Shown: positions 17,946 through 26,334 of the stretch, piece by piece | Layout of the letters: each line of letters begins with the position of its first letter | Numbering within the stretch: the first letter of the stretch is position 1 | NCBI GenBank assembly: GCA_043808235.1 | Contig: JAZDFC010000115.1 | Span: 1-64,000, forward strand | Length of the DNA stretch: 64,000 nucleotides | From: JAZDFC01 sp043808235 | GTDB lineage: Bacteria; Bacteroidota; Ignavibacteria; Ignavibacteriales; Melioribacteraceae | Direction of reading: 5' to 3' | Translations under genes and position numbers: made by a program | The notes under the pieces: generated by a model | What the model was told of the DNA's origin: nothing | Databases searched by the model: none | Seen by the model: only the letters and a program-made list of their open reading frames with translations

Positions 17946-18668
17946 TTACTCAATTCTCATCCGGATAATTGTAAGCATTTCTTTTATTGCCTGTTCGATA
18001 CCAACAAATATTGAACGTGCAACTACTGCCTGTCCAATACTAACTTCATCAATATCGGGAATGGAAATAAACTCTTTCATATTCAGGTAGTTAAGTCCGT
18101 GTCCCGCATTAACACCGAGACCGAGTTTCTTTGCATGTTTAGCCGCTTGTGCAACGCGTTCGAGTTCGTCAAACATATCTGCTTCGGTTGTAGCATTCGC
18201 AAAAATACCGGTATGAATTTCTATGAAATCTGCATTGATCTCTGCCGCAGCATCTATTTGTTCGAATGCCGGTTCAATAAAGAGTGAAACCGGAACCTCG
18301 GCATCATGCAACTGGATAATCGTATTTTTTATATGAGTCAAATTATCAATAACATTTAATCCGCCTTCGGTAGTAAGTTCTTCCCTTTTCTCGGGAACAA
18401 GAGTGGCAAGCTCGGGCTGGATATCGCATGCGATTTTAACAATCTCGTCCGTAGCAGCCATTTCGAGATCGAGTTTCGTAGTAATTAACTCGCGCAGCAA
18501 TCGCAGATCACGTTCGTTAATATGTCTTCTATCTTCTCGAAGATGAACAACAATCCCGTCGACACCATACTGCTCTGCGAGCAAGGCGAATGTAACGGGA
18601 TCGGGTTGCACTTCGGCTCTTGCATTTCTTAAAACGGCAACGTGGTCAACATTCAACGAGAATTTCAT
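17946..18668 (-). CDS. pdxJ: pyridoxine 5'-phosphate synthase
   Basis: Condenses 1-deoxyxylulose 5-phosphate with 3-amino-2-oxopropyl phosphate to pyridoxine 5'-phosphate, the final ring-closing step of DXP-dependent vitamin B6 synthesis. The 240 residues match the family throughout: 'LNVDHVAVLRNAR' at the N-terminus, 'GIVVHLREDRRHINERD', 'ATLVPEKREELTTEGGL', 'IEIHTGIFANA' and 'LGVNAGHGLNYLNM'. AAAGGAGATG precedes the ATG at a good distance. No pdxA or other B6 gene is adjacent. Confidence 0.96.
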   Translation of the reverse strand: MKFSLNVDHVAVLRNARAEVQPDPVTFALLAEQYGVDGIVVHLREDRRHINERDLRLLRELITTKLDLEMAATDEIVKIACDIQPELATLVPEKREELTTEGGLNVIDNLTHIKNTIIQLHDAEVPVSLFIEPAFEQIDAAAEINADFIEIHTGIFANATTEADMFDELERVAQAAKHAKKLGLGVNAGHGLNYLNMKEFISIPDIDEVSIGQAVVARSIFVGIEQAIKEMLTIIRMRIE

Positions 18669-18703
18669 GATTACATCTCCTTTCTATTTTTTCTAATTAC
18701 AAA

Positions 18704-19495
18704 TTAAAAAATATTGGAAATAATATGCAGTACAGAATTTAGCCCCCATCCATAATCCCCGGCTCTAAAACGTAAAGTAGATATCAAATCGATAGAGAAC
18801 ATTACTCCAAAATGAACAAGCACGCAGTAATAAAATGACCGTGTTCGAAGTGCGAGAATACCCAATGCAATCCCGCCGGGTATAGCGCCAAATGTTTCTA
18901 GAACCGGCTTACCGTTATGAAGAATGAGGAACGGAATCATCTGTATCAGCACAGCATAATACCCAAATTTTTCTTCGAGACCGAAAAGCATTAATCCGCG
19001 CCACGCAAATTCCCAGCTAACCATGTAAAGGAACATACCTATTTCGAAAACATAAAAAATTGTCCAATCGGTTTTTGCCATTTGTAAATGCGGGTATTTT
19101 ACGCTGAAGTCCGGCATTGCGGATGCAAACCAGAGCAATGGCAGCATAACGGCGAGAAATAGTGCGGTCATTTTCAATCCAACTTTATAATCGCCGAATT
19201 GAAATCCGTAAGCGCGAAATTTTTCTTTGAGTAAAATTTTTATTACGATAATCGCAGTAAGGATGTAAACACCAAACTCGCTTACAAACCAATAAAGATA
19301 TTCATATAAACCGTAGTTTGGATCGCTGGAAAAATAATCGATGAAAAAACTATTTCTAAAAAACTTGCGCGAGGCATAGTAATACGAAACAGTTTGTGCT
19401 ATCGCTACGCTTAAAAATATTATTACAACTTTTTTATCGAGTGTTTTTACAGCAGCGATTAGGTTTTTTATTTCTTCTCTGATTGAAATTTTCAT
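18704..19495 (-). CDS. CPBP (CAAX/Abi-like) family intramembrane protein
   Basis: A 263-residue protein with about 7-8 membrane segments of the CPBP/Abi family, which includes the Rce1 CAAX protease. Motif 1, normally EExxxR, reads 'WEFAWR', so the first Glu is replaced by Trp while the second Glu and the Arg remain. Motif 2 'FLILH' (FxxxH) and a late 'VLVHFGVMFSID' histidine are present. Protease activity is therefore uncertain. No ribosome binding site precedes the ATG, and no genetic partner is evident. Confidence 0.78.
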   Translation of the reverse strand: MKISIREEIKNLIAAVKTLDKKVVIIFLSVAIAQTVSYYYASRKFFRNSFFIDYFSSDPNYGLYEYLYWFVSEFGVYILTAIIVIKILLKEKFRAYGFQFGDYKVGLKMTALFLAVMLPLLWFASAMPDFSVKYPHLQMAKTDWTIFYVFEIGMFLYMVSWEFAWRGLMLFGLEEKFGYYAVLIQMIPFLILHNGKPVLETFGAIPGGIALGILALRTRSFYYCVLVHFGVMFSIDLISTLRFRAGDYGWGLNSVLHIISNIF

Positions 19496-19584
19496 GAGGT
19501 AAATTTATGGATAGTTTGGGTAATACTAAACAGGGAAATTTTGAGCAAGCAAATCGAATCATTTTTATGCTTTCGTTTGAATTA

Positions 19585-19614
19585 TTGACTAATTACTGTT
19601 TCCCAATATGGGAA
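19585..19614 (+). promoter_or_regulatory. higBA promoter and likely HigA operator
   Basis: TTGACT at 19585-19590 resembles a -35 box. A palindrome TTCCCA-ATA-TGGGAA at 19600-19614 covers the position expected for the -10. A symmetric site over the promoter is the usual arrangement for antitoxin autorepression. Its position also argues that higB starts at 19641, not at an ATG inside the palindrome (19608). Confidence 0.55.
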
Positions 19615-19640
19615 CTTTTAGTATATTTGGTCTGAATTTT

Positions 19641-19943
19641 ATGCGTATAATTTCTCGAAAGATATTACTCGATTATGGTAAGAAGCATCCAGCTTCAGAG
19701 CAGCCGTTAAAGGTCTGGTTTGATGAAGTGCGAAATGCAAAATGGAAATCGCCGAATGATCTAAAAACACAATATAGAAATGCTTCGATAATTACAGCTA
19801 AACGAGTTGTTTTTAATATAAAAGGAAACTCATTTCGCCTGGTTGTGGATATAGAATATAAAATAGGTATAGCTTTTATAGTGTGGATTGGTACTCACGA
19901 AGAGTATAATAAAATTAATGTAATGGAGGTTGTATATGAATAA
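19641..19943 (+). CDS. higB: HigB-type mRNA interferase toxin
   Basis: A 100-residue toxin of the HigB family (COG4680-like), a ribosome-dependent or free mRNA endonuclease. The match is continuous: 'MRIISRKILLDYGKKHP', 'EQPLKVWFDEVRNAKW', 'RVVFNIKGNSFRLVVDIEY' and 'FIVWIGTHEEYNKI'. I start at the ATG at 19641, 33 bp inside the longest frame, because homologues begin here and the upstream ATG lies within the operator palindrome. It overlaps higA by 8 bp. Toxin-first order is characteristic of hig loci. Confidence 0.92.
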   Translation: MRIISRKILLDYGKKHPASEQPLKVWFDEVRNAKWKSPNDLKTQYRNASIITAKRVVFNIKGNSFRLVVDIEYKIGIAFIVWIGTHEEYNKINVMEVVYE

Positions 19944-20298
19944 ACCCATTAGAACAAAAATTGAATATAAAATTGCTCTCCAGAGAATTTATGAATTAAT
20001 GCAAATGCAATTAAAGGAAAATTCTGATGAATATAATGAGCTGGATTTACTTTCAATACTTGTAGAAAACTATGAGAATAAAAATTTCCCGATAGATTTA
20101 CCCGATCCGATTGAAGCAATAAAATTTAGACTTGAGCAGTTGGGGATGGATTCCACTGCTTTGGCTTCAATACTTGGTTCTAAAAGCAGGGCTTCGGAAA
20201 TATTAAGCAAAAAGAGAAAACTAAGTTTATCGATGATCCGTTCACTCAATACCAAATTGAATATTCCGGCTTCATCACTAATAGCGGATTATAATTAA
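19936..20298 (+). CDS. higA: HigA-type antitoxin, HTH protein
   Basis: A 120-residue antitoxin partner of HigB. The C-terminal half has a helix-turn-helix ('AIKFRLEQLGMDSTALASILGSKSRASEILSKKRKLSL') of the XRE/HigA kind; the N-terminal helical half presumably binds and neutralises the toxin. The ATG at 19936 follows GGAGG inside the end of higB; a TTG two codons upstream is not the start. The protein likely autorepresses through the palindrome at 19600-19614. Confidence 0.92.
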   Translation: MNKPIRTKIEYKIALQRIYELMQMQLKENSDEYNELDLLSILVENYENKNFPIDLPDPIEAIKFRLEQLGMDSTALASILGSKSRASEILSKKRKLSLSMIRSLNTKLNIPASSLIADYN

Positions 20299-20307
20299 GT
20301 CTTAATT

Positions 20308-20366
20308 TAGAAATGACATATCTTCCCACTGATAATAGCCAAAGAAATGTCATTTCTATTTTTGAT
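20308..20366. terminator. bidirectional terminator between higA and msrB
   Basis: A perfect 12-bp stem, TAGAAATGACAT (20308-20319) with ATGTCATTTCTA (20347-20358), encloses a 27-nt loop and is followed by a T-rich stretch on the plus strand. It lies between convergent genes. Confidence 0.55.
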
Positions 20367-20371
20367 TTTTC

Positions 20372-20908
20372 TTAATCCCCTTCCTTTTTCTCAAAATTTA
20401 ACGCGCCGGAATTGATGCAGTAACGGAGTCCGGTTGGATTTGGTCCGTCTTCAAAAACGTGACCGAGATGCCCGCCGCACTTGCTGCATAAGACTTCTTT
20501 TCGAATCATACCGAAACTTTTATCTGTTGATGTATCGATGACAGTACCGTCAGATGGCTGATAAAAACTTGGCCACCCGCAGCCGGAATCGAATTTAGTA
20601 TCGGACTCGAATAATTTCTGTCCGCAGCCAGCACAGAAATAAACTCCGTCTTCTTTCGTATCCCAATATTGGCCTGTGAATGGTCTCTCCGTTGCTTTGT
20701 TTCTTAAAATCTCAAACTGCTCTTCGGTTAATTCATTCTTCCAATCGGAATCCGACTTATTTATTTTTTGTTCCATATTTTCCTTAATTATTGTTTTGCT
20801 TGAATCCTGCTCAATCCATATATCCGAAAAAATCAAATCCGGGAATAATGGATTAATTAAAAATGCAGCAGTGCCGAGAAACAGTATTGCAATTAAAATC
20901 CTTTTCAT
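20372..20908 (-). CDS. msrB: membrane-anchored or exported methionine sulfoxide reductase B
   Basis: Reduces methionine-R-sulfoxide in proteins. The 178-residue chain starts with a hydrophobic segment (MKRILIAILFLGTAAFLI), so the enzyme is exported or anchored, unlike most cytosolic MsrB. The catalytic Cys164 lies in 'RYCINSGAL'. Structural zinc is held by Cys92/Cys95 ('FCAGCG') and Cys141/Cys144 ('LCSKCG'). 'SGCGWPSFYQP' and 'GHLGHVFEDGPNPTG' are family blocks. No MsrA lies adjacent, and the electron donor on the outer side is not evident. Confidence 0.95.
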   Translation of the reverse strand: MKRILIAILFLGTAAFLINPLFPDLIFSDIWIEQDSSKTIIKENMEQKINKSDSDWKNELTEEQFEILRNKATERPFTGQYWDTKEDGVYFCAGCGQKLFESDTKFDSGCGWPSFYQPSDGTVIDTSTDKSFGMIRKEVLCSKCGGHLGHVFEDGPNPTGLRYCINSGALNFEKKEGD

Positions 20909-21159
20909 ACCTTACTTTCATTTTATTTAATTAACCGACAAAACGACTAAAAAAGTTCCGTAAGATTTAATTTGAGAAGCGCTATCTCAATATAAATCTT
21001 CAAAACAATCACTTTGACCTAAAATAATTTCTCCTTCCAAACATTTTACTAACCGAATAAACAAGTTTTCAACCTCATATCAAAAAAAGATTTTAAATGT
21101 GGATCTATTTAATTAATTACGGTCAATAATTTTCTTGAAATTAACAACCCGGACATCAG

Positions 21160-22278
21160 ATGAATCAAATCATTTTTTTATTCTTGAACTTATTCCTTTT
21201 TATAATTTTAACTGCTAAAATTTCCATAGCTCAAAATCTGCTGAACCAACCGGAAAGCGCCGAATACGATTATAAAAAAGAGAGATACTTAATTTCGAAT
21301 TACGGAGACGGTAATATTATCCAGATCGATAAAGATGGGAATCAAAGTTATTTTGATACAACGCTTACACAGATATGCGCGCTGCACATCGTTGGCGATA
21401 CCCTATATGTTGCATCAAGTAAAGAACCATATGTTGGAGTTGTAGGTTACAATTTGAGTACCGACCAATTGATTTTGTTTATTGGAATACCCGGAAACGG
21501 ATTATTAAACGATATAACTTCTGATCTTTCCGGCAATTTATATGTGACGGATTATTATGATAGTAAAATTTATAAATTGAACACCGGAGATTTAGATTGT
21601 TCCATATTAACCGGGAGCAAATTAAATATGCCAAACGGGATAGTATTTGATAACGAGAATAATAGGATAATTACTCATTCGAATAACGAAATCCATTACC
21701 CGATAAAAACAGTAAATCCACAAACCGGTGAAGTCAACTTTCTTGTTAATACAAATCTTGGAAGTCTTGACGGGCTTGTTTTTGATAATGCCGGTTATTT
21801 TTATTTTTCAACATGGGTGAATAATTCTATTTACCGTTATGATAAATATTTTCAAAATCCGCCCGACAAAATTTCGTCCGGGCATGATGGTCCGGCAGAT
21901 ATTTTTTTCAATAAATATAAAAGCGAAATAGCCGTTCCAAACTTCTACTCAAATACGGTAGACATTATCCCCATAACCACCACTTCAATTAATGAGAAGA
22001 GTGCAAATATCAAAAATTGCAACTTGTACAGTCTTAATTATCCTAATCCTTTTAATGCCGAAACAAATATAATGTATCATCTTAAAGAATCCTCGAGAGT
22101 GAAGATAGATATCTATAACTCAATTGGAGAAAGAATTCAGAATCTTATTGATAGGGATCAAGCAGTCGGTGAACATATAGTTAAATGGAATGCAAATAGC
22201 TTTCCAAGTGGACATTACTTTTACAGTATCACAGGCAACAATTTTACATTTTATCAGGGAATGCTGTTGATTAAATAA
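21160..22278 (+). CDS. secreted NHL/SMP-30-like propeller with T9SS sorting domain
   Basis: A 372-residue exported protein. The signal peptide is the first ~24 residues. Residues ~30-285 form a repeat-rich beta-propeller of the SMP-30/NHL kind ('LSGNLYVTDYYDSKIYKLN', 'NMPNGIVFDNENNRIITHS', 'DGLVFDNAGYFYFSTWVNNSIYRY'). The C-terminal ~85 residues are a type IX sorting domain ('LNYPNPFNAETNIMYHL' ... 'YQGMLLIK'). Binding or lactonase-like roles are known in this fold, but no activity can be assigned. Likely cell-surface or secreted. Confidence 0.85.
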   Translation: MNQIIFLFLNLFLFIILTAKISIAQNLLNQPESAEYDYKKERYLISNYGDGNIIQIDKDGNQSYFDTTLTQICALHIVGDTLYVASSKEPYVGVVGYNLSTDQLILFIGIPGNGLLNDITSDLSGNLYVTDYYDSKIYKLNTGDLDCSILTGSKLNMPNGIVFDNENNRIITHSNNEIHYPIKTVNPQTGEVNFLVNTNLGSLDGLVFDNAGYFYFSTWVNNSIYRYDKYFQNPPDKISSGHDGPADIFFNKYKSEIAVPNFYSNTVDIIPITTTSINEKSANIKNCNLYSLNYPNPFNAETNIMYHLKESSRVKIDIYNSIGERIQNLIDRDQAVGEHIVKWNANSFPSGHYFYSITGNNFTFYQGMLLIK

Positions 22279-22340
22279 CTTCATTTTTTGCCAGGGTAAA
22301 TTTCGTTGTAATACTTTAGTAAACCAAGGTTGGAGTAAAT

Positions 22341-23450
22341 ATGAAAATGAAAAATTTAATGATTACTTGCTGTATGATAGTCTTATTTTCCTTTATTCAA
22401 ATATGGGCTTGCTCAGGTGTTTACATTTCCAATAGCAATGTTAAAATATTCGGACTAAACGAAGATTTTTATAATTACAATACAATGTTTCGAACAATGC
22501 CGGCAACAGCTACGACATACGGGATAGTAGGATTCGGACATTCCAACAGTATACAAGCAATAATAAACGAAAAGGGACTTTGTTACGACGGATATGGAGC
22601 GCCAGAAAAAGCAGTAACTCTTAATAATCATTTACCTGTAAATAACGGCAGTTTTATTTTCGAAGCTATGACAACATGTGCAACTATCGAGGAGGTAGTA
22701 GAACTTTACAATCAGTACTACCATCCATGGTTACATAACGGACAAATATTCTTTACAGATATACTTGGTAACTCTGTTATTATTGAAGGCGACGCTATTC
22801 TTTACAAAACGAAAGAATATCAAATATGCACCAACTTTTACCAATCCGATCCGCAAAGTGGAATCGAGTACGGATTTTTTCCATGCTGGCGATATGACCT
22901 AATGCAAACCGAGCTTGAAACTACGTCCGATTATTCAGTTGAGTTCATTAAAGGATTGCTTAAAAGTGTACATGTCGAAAATCAACAATGTAATGAAGGA
23001 TTAATTTCAACAGTATATTCATTAATAATCGATCAGAATGGAAATAAAATATATGTTTACAATTTTCACGATTTTGAAAATGTAGTTGTCCTCGACATTT
23101 CCGAAGAACTCAGCAAGAGCGCACAAAGTATGGAATTGAGTGCGCTGTTTTTAACCGGAGTTCAAAACGAATTACAACTTCCTACCGGGATAAAACTAAA
23201 TCAGAATTATCCAAATCCTTTCAACCCGGCTACGATTATTAGTTATCAATTAGCAGAATGCGTGGCTGTAAGATTGAAAATATTTGATTCTCTTGGCAAT
23301 GAGATTGCGACGCTTGTGAATGAAGAAAAGCAGCCGGGTCTTTATGCCGTTGAATGGAATGCCATTCAGTTTTCAAGCGGAATTTATTTTTGCGAAATGA
23401 TAATAGATAATAAACGCAAATTCTCAAGCAAAATGTTACTTCTCAGATAA
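22341..23450 (+). CDS. secreted Ntn-type linear amide C-N hydrolase with T9SS sorting domain
   Basis: A 369-residue exported protein resembling penicillin V acylase/choloylglycine-type (C59/C45-like) N-terminal nucleophile hydrolases. Cys24 directly follows the signal peptide ('FIQIWACSGVYIS'), so signal cleavage alone would expose the catalytic Cys. 'FGLNEDFYN', 'NEKGLCYDGYGAP' and 'TDILGNSVIIEGD' fit the fold. The C-terminus is a type IX sorting domain ('LNQNYPNPFNPATIISYQL' ... 'KMLLLR'). TTGGAG precedes the ATG. The substrate is probably an amide such as an acylated amine or peptide; the family call is by motif resemblance. Confidence 0.7.
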   Translation: MKMKNLMITCCMIVLFSFIQIWACSGVYISNSNVKIFGLNEDFYNYNTMFRTMPATATTYGIVGFGHSNSIQAIINEKGLCYDGYGAPEKAVTLNNHLPVNNGSFIFEAMTTCATIEEVVELYNQYYHPWLHNGQIFFTDILGNSVIIEGDAILYKTKEYQICTNFYQSDPQSGIEYGFFPCWRYDLMQTELETTSDYSVEFIKGLLKSVHVENQQCNEGLISTVYSLIIDQNGNKIYVYNFHDFENVVVLDISEELSKSAQSMELSALFLTGVQNELQLPTGIKLNQNYPNPFNPATIISYQLAECVAVRLKIFDSLGNEIATLVNEEKQPGLYAVEWNAIQFSSGIYFCEMIIDNKRKFSSKMLLLR

Positions 23451-23574
23451 GAACAAAACTAAAAAAATAATGGGATGTATCATTCGGCAGTTTATCGCCC
23501 GATGGTAAATCTTTCTTTTTCCGCAGAGACAACGATATTTACCGGGTTAATGTTTCGGTGATATTTGCAAATGA

Positions 23575-24267
23575 TTAATCTTTTATACACCTAATCGAAA
23601 CGGCATCGTGAATTAAAAACTCCATCGGCTTGATTTCCCTGCTGTCGTAACTCAGATTATAAACTTTAACATAAACTGAATTAACTGCCTGAGCATTGAA
23701 AAATATAGCCCACTCCCCTTCGGTCATAAACACTTCGTCAACGCGATAGAATCCGGCAGCGAGAGCGCTGAATTTGCTCTCATTTGACGCGCCGGTATTC
23801 GGACTCAGCCATAAATCAGAATCAACATCTTTGAGTTTTCCGCCTGCAATTTGATTACCGCCCAGTGAATTAATTAAAATTTGCCATTCGGAATCATCGG
23901 GCAGATGCCATCCGGATGGACAAATACCCTGTACCGGAATTTGTACTGCTGTCGGATTCGAATTACTGCGAACAGACGAACTCCACTTATATAATCTTCC
24001 GTATTTATCGGCATTTATTGTATCGTTGTTGTAACAGTAACTTTGCACCGGAGTACCGTCGCTATAATGCTTAGTTTTTAAATTCTCCGCCATCCAAATT
24101 TGCTCACCAATTTGTACGGTCTTATAAACATTCCCATCAATATCCGTCACATTTTGGCTTTCTTCGATAACCGGTGTTTGTGTAATCGAATCAGATTCAC
24201 TCTTACAAGCTGTTATCAATATCATGACGGAAAGACTATGAAATAGAAGAAATATAGTTTTACTCAT
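23575..24267 (-). CDS. lipoprotein with Fibrobacter major paralogous (FISUMP) domain
   Basis: A 230-residue lipoprotein; the ATG at 24267 follows GAAGG and is preferred over a TTG four codons upstream. The lipid-attachment residue is Cys21 ('LITAC'). The mature protein is a single FISUMP domain (TIGR02145): 'VTDIDGNVYKTVQIGEQIWMAENL', 'GRLYKWSS', 'GICPSGWHLPDDSEWQIL' and 'AGFYR...' to 'VSIRCIKD'. The domain is common on the surface of Bacteroidota/Fibrobacteres; its function is unknown. First of three consecutive minus-strand lipoprotein genes. Confidence 0.88.
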   Translation of the reverse strand: MSKTIFLLFHSLSVMILITACKSESDSITQTPVIEESQNVTDIDGNVYKTVQIGEQIWMAENLKTKHYSDGTPVQSYCYNNDTINADKYGRLYKWSSSVRSNSNPTAVQIPVQGICPSGWHLPDDSEWQILINSLGGNQIAGGKLKDVDSDLWLSPNTGASNESKFSALAAGFYRVDEVFMTEGEWAIFFNAQAVNSVYVKVYNLSYDSREIKPMEFLIHDAVSIRCIKD

Positions 24268-24367
24268 AATGACCTTCAATTCTCATTTGAGAATCTGTTT
24301 TTTGTTGTGAATGAAATTATTTTAAAATAGTTGATAATGATCGACACTTTCAGATAACTTGTTCTCA

Positions 24368-24979
24368 TCATCTATCTGTACCCATAATTAATTCATACTC
24401 CCCCAGCAACAATGATTTTCCACTTTCTGTTTTTGCTTCGTAAACTGCTTTCACTTTTACCGAGTAAGAGTTGCCTCCCCTGCATGAACATGGCGGAAGA
24501 TAAGCTCCGGCTTTGTCCAACCCGGGTTTTAAATGTTCAGCGATTAAAAAGAAATTTTCGGGAAGTTCAAAAGTATGTCCGGGCACAGATGGGATAAAAA
24601 CCTCGCCGGTATTCGGCACAAGCCAAAAACCAATAATTCCATGTCCGCCGTTGTTCATCAACTGGTAGGAACGGTCGCAGTATTCCATAATAATGGCATT
24701 CGTATTAACCGGAATATTCTTAACAATAAGAGCGGGAGTAGAACCGTTCTCGCCGCATCGTTTACATCCTTCCCCATTGGGAATTGTGACACCATTCCAT
24801 CTTGGATCGGCAAATTTGACATCAAGTTTTACGACATCATCGACAGGAATATATTTACCGGTTGAACATGCAGTTATTTTTATGATTAGTAATACTACAG
24901 CAGCTAATTTTATTGACTTACCAATAATGGATAATGAATTTTGTTGGATATGCTGATTACTAAGATTGAAAATCGACAT
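24368..24979 (-). CDS. lipoprotein, possible PEBP/YbhB-like fold
   Basis: A 203-residue lipoprotein with an unusually long N-region before its lipobox; lipid Cys38 is in 'ITACSTG'. Weak resemblance to the phosphatidylethanolamine-binding (YbhB/Raf-kinase-inhibitor-like) family: 'GENGSTPALIVKNIPVNTNAIIM' matches the GeNxSPpL...P block in spacing, and 'AGAYLPPCSCRGGNSYSVKVKAVYE' matches the GYxPPCPP...HxYxFxxYA block. The usual Asp-Pro-Asp ligand triad is not preserved ('MEYCDRSY'). CTGGAG precedes the ATG. The family call is tentative; the lipoprotein call is firm. Confidence 0.65.
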   Translation of the reverse strand: MSIFNLSNQHIQQNSLSIIGKSIKLAAVVLLIIKITACSTGKYIPVDDVVKLDVKFADPRWNGVTIPNGEGCKRCGENGSTPALIVKNIPVNTNAIIMEYCDRSYQLMNNGGHGIIGFWLVPNTGEVFIPSVPGHTFELPENFFLIAEHLKPGLDKAGAYLPPCSCRGGNSYSVKVKAVYEAKTESGKSLLLGEYELIMGTDR

Positions 24980-25021
24980 TTTATATCTCCAGTTTGATTT
25001 TGATGTAATTCAAATAAGATA

Positions 25022-25975
25022 TTATTTGAATGATTTTAGAAATCCCGCATCAATCCAAAATATATCAACGAATCCGTTATCTCTGCCAACATTTCTTGCA
25101 AAGAAAAAATACTTACCATCCGGAGTTAATGTTGGATGTGACTCTTCGCCGGAAGTGTTCACAGCGCTTCCCAGGTTTTTAGGATCACCCCATGTATTAT
25201 CGTTATTTCGAAAGGCTATATAAACATCGCCGATTTGTCCGTTGGGAGTATAATTATCATTCCTCCCTGCTGAATAAAAAAGGATAAAGGTTTCATCCGA
25301 AGAAATAAATGGTTCAACCTCAACTATCCCGTTGCTGTTTTTTAGAACGCTGCAATATTCCGGATCCTTAAATTTCCCGTCAACGAACTCCGATCGGTAC
25401 AATCCTTCGCCGCCTAACGTTGAAAAATTTGCTATGAAGTATAGTGTTCCCGATGAGGTCAACGAAGGACTGCTTTCTCCAATTCTTGATTGTAATTTAA
25501 AATATACAGGTTGTGGAGCCGACCATCCGTTTTCTATCTTCGTTACAAACCAAATGTGCGGTTTATTCCCGGACGAACCATTCTGTAGCGGTCTGTCGGA
25601 TGTAAAGTATAGGTAATTACCATCGGTGGTGATGAATGGATCAGTATCATTATACGTTCCCGAAAATACTGCGGGTTCGGGGTTTGTCCACTCATCATTA
25701 TTTTTTTTACTTGCAAAAATTGTCCCTTCAAAAGCATTATTTAACCGGGTAAAATAAAATTCTTCGAGGTTTGGATGCACCGCCATTCCGAGTTCGATAT
25801 TCCCGGTACATACCGAATCAGGTTTAAAAACAATCGATTGATTTGACGGAGCAGCTACCCCGAGATATTCAACATCATGCTGATTTGAATCCGGTTCATT
25901 GGGAGCTTTATTACAAGCCAGGGTAAAAGATAAAAGGATTAGGACCACCCAATTTTTTTTTGATAATTCTATCAT
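25022..25975 (-). CDS. PD40/TolB-like propeller lipoprotein
   Basis: A 317-residue lipoprotein, lipid Cys21 in 'FTLACNKAP'. The mature domain has repeated PD40/WD40-like strands: 'MAVHPNLEEFYFTR', 'PFITTDGNYLYFTSDR', 'PSLTSSGTLYFIANF', 'PFISSDETFILFYSAGR' and 'PTLTPDGKYFFFARN', predicting a TolB-type beta-propeller of about five to six blades. Such proteins usually bind ligands or other envelope proteins. It reads in the same direction as the two lipoprotein genes downstream, with gaps of 42 and 100 bp that permit one transcript. Confidence 0.85.
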   Translation of the reverse strand: MIELSKKNWVVLILLSFTLACNKAPNEPDSNQHDVEYLGVAAPSNQSIVFKPDSVCTGNIELGMAVHPNLEEFYFTRLNNAFEGTIFASKKNNDEWTNPEPAVFSGTYNDTDPFITTDGNYLYFTSDRPLQNGSSGNKPHIWFVTKIENGWSAPQPVYFKLQSRIGESSPSLTSSGTLYFIANFSTLGGEGLYRSEFVDGKFKDPEYCSVLKNSNGIVEVEPFISSDETFILFYSAGRNDNYTPNGQIGDVYIAFRNNDNTWGDPKNLGSAVNTSGEESHPTLTPDGKYFFFARNVGRDNGFVDIFWIDAGFLKSFK

Positions 25976-26334
25976 AAATATTACAGCCTAGTTTTAAGTT
26001 AAAAATTTTCTATACGATAAATAAAATTTTATACTCTATTAAAAAATATTTTATTTACATACGGTTAAAGAGCCATTTGGAAGGTTGTTAGAGTTTATGA
26101 ATAATAATTCTCACTCGAATAAATATTACGATTATCTTTTTTCAAAGTAAAAATAATTGAAAGACTTTTGACTCCAGAATAATTATCTAAGTCCGATTGC
26201 CTAACTTTTCACATCGTATCTATAAACCTTTTATTTTGCTGTTGAGCCTTTTACCACTTTTGTTTAAGAAATTTCGGGATATTTTCGTAATATCTTAAAG
26301 TCATTTTATTTTAATAGTTTTTTTTATCGATAAT
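25976..26334. other. divergent intergenic region
   Basis: 359 bp of A+T-rich sequence between the PD40 lipoprotein (leftward) and the LytS-like kinase (rightward). No ORF, RNA gene or convincing hairpin is seen. Promoters for both directions must lie here, but none can be assigned. Confidence 0.5.
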
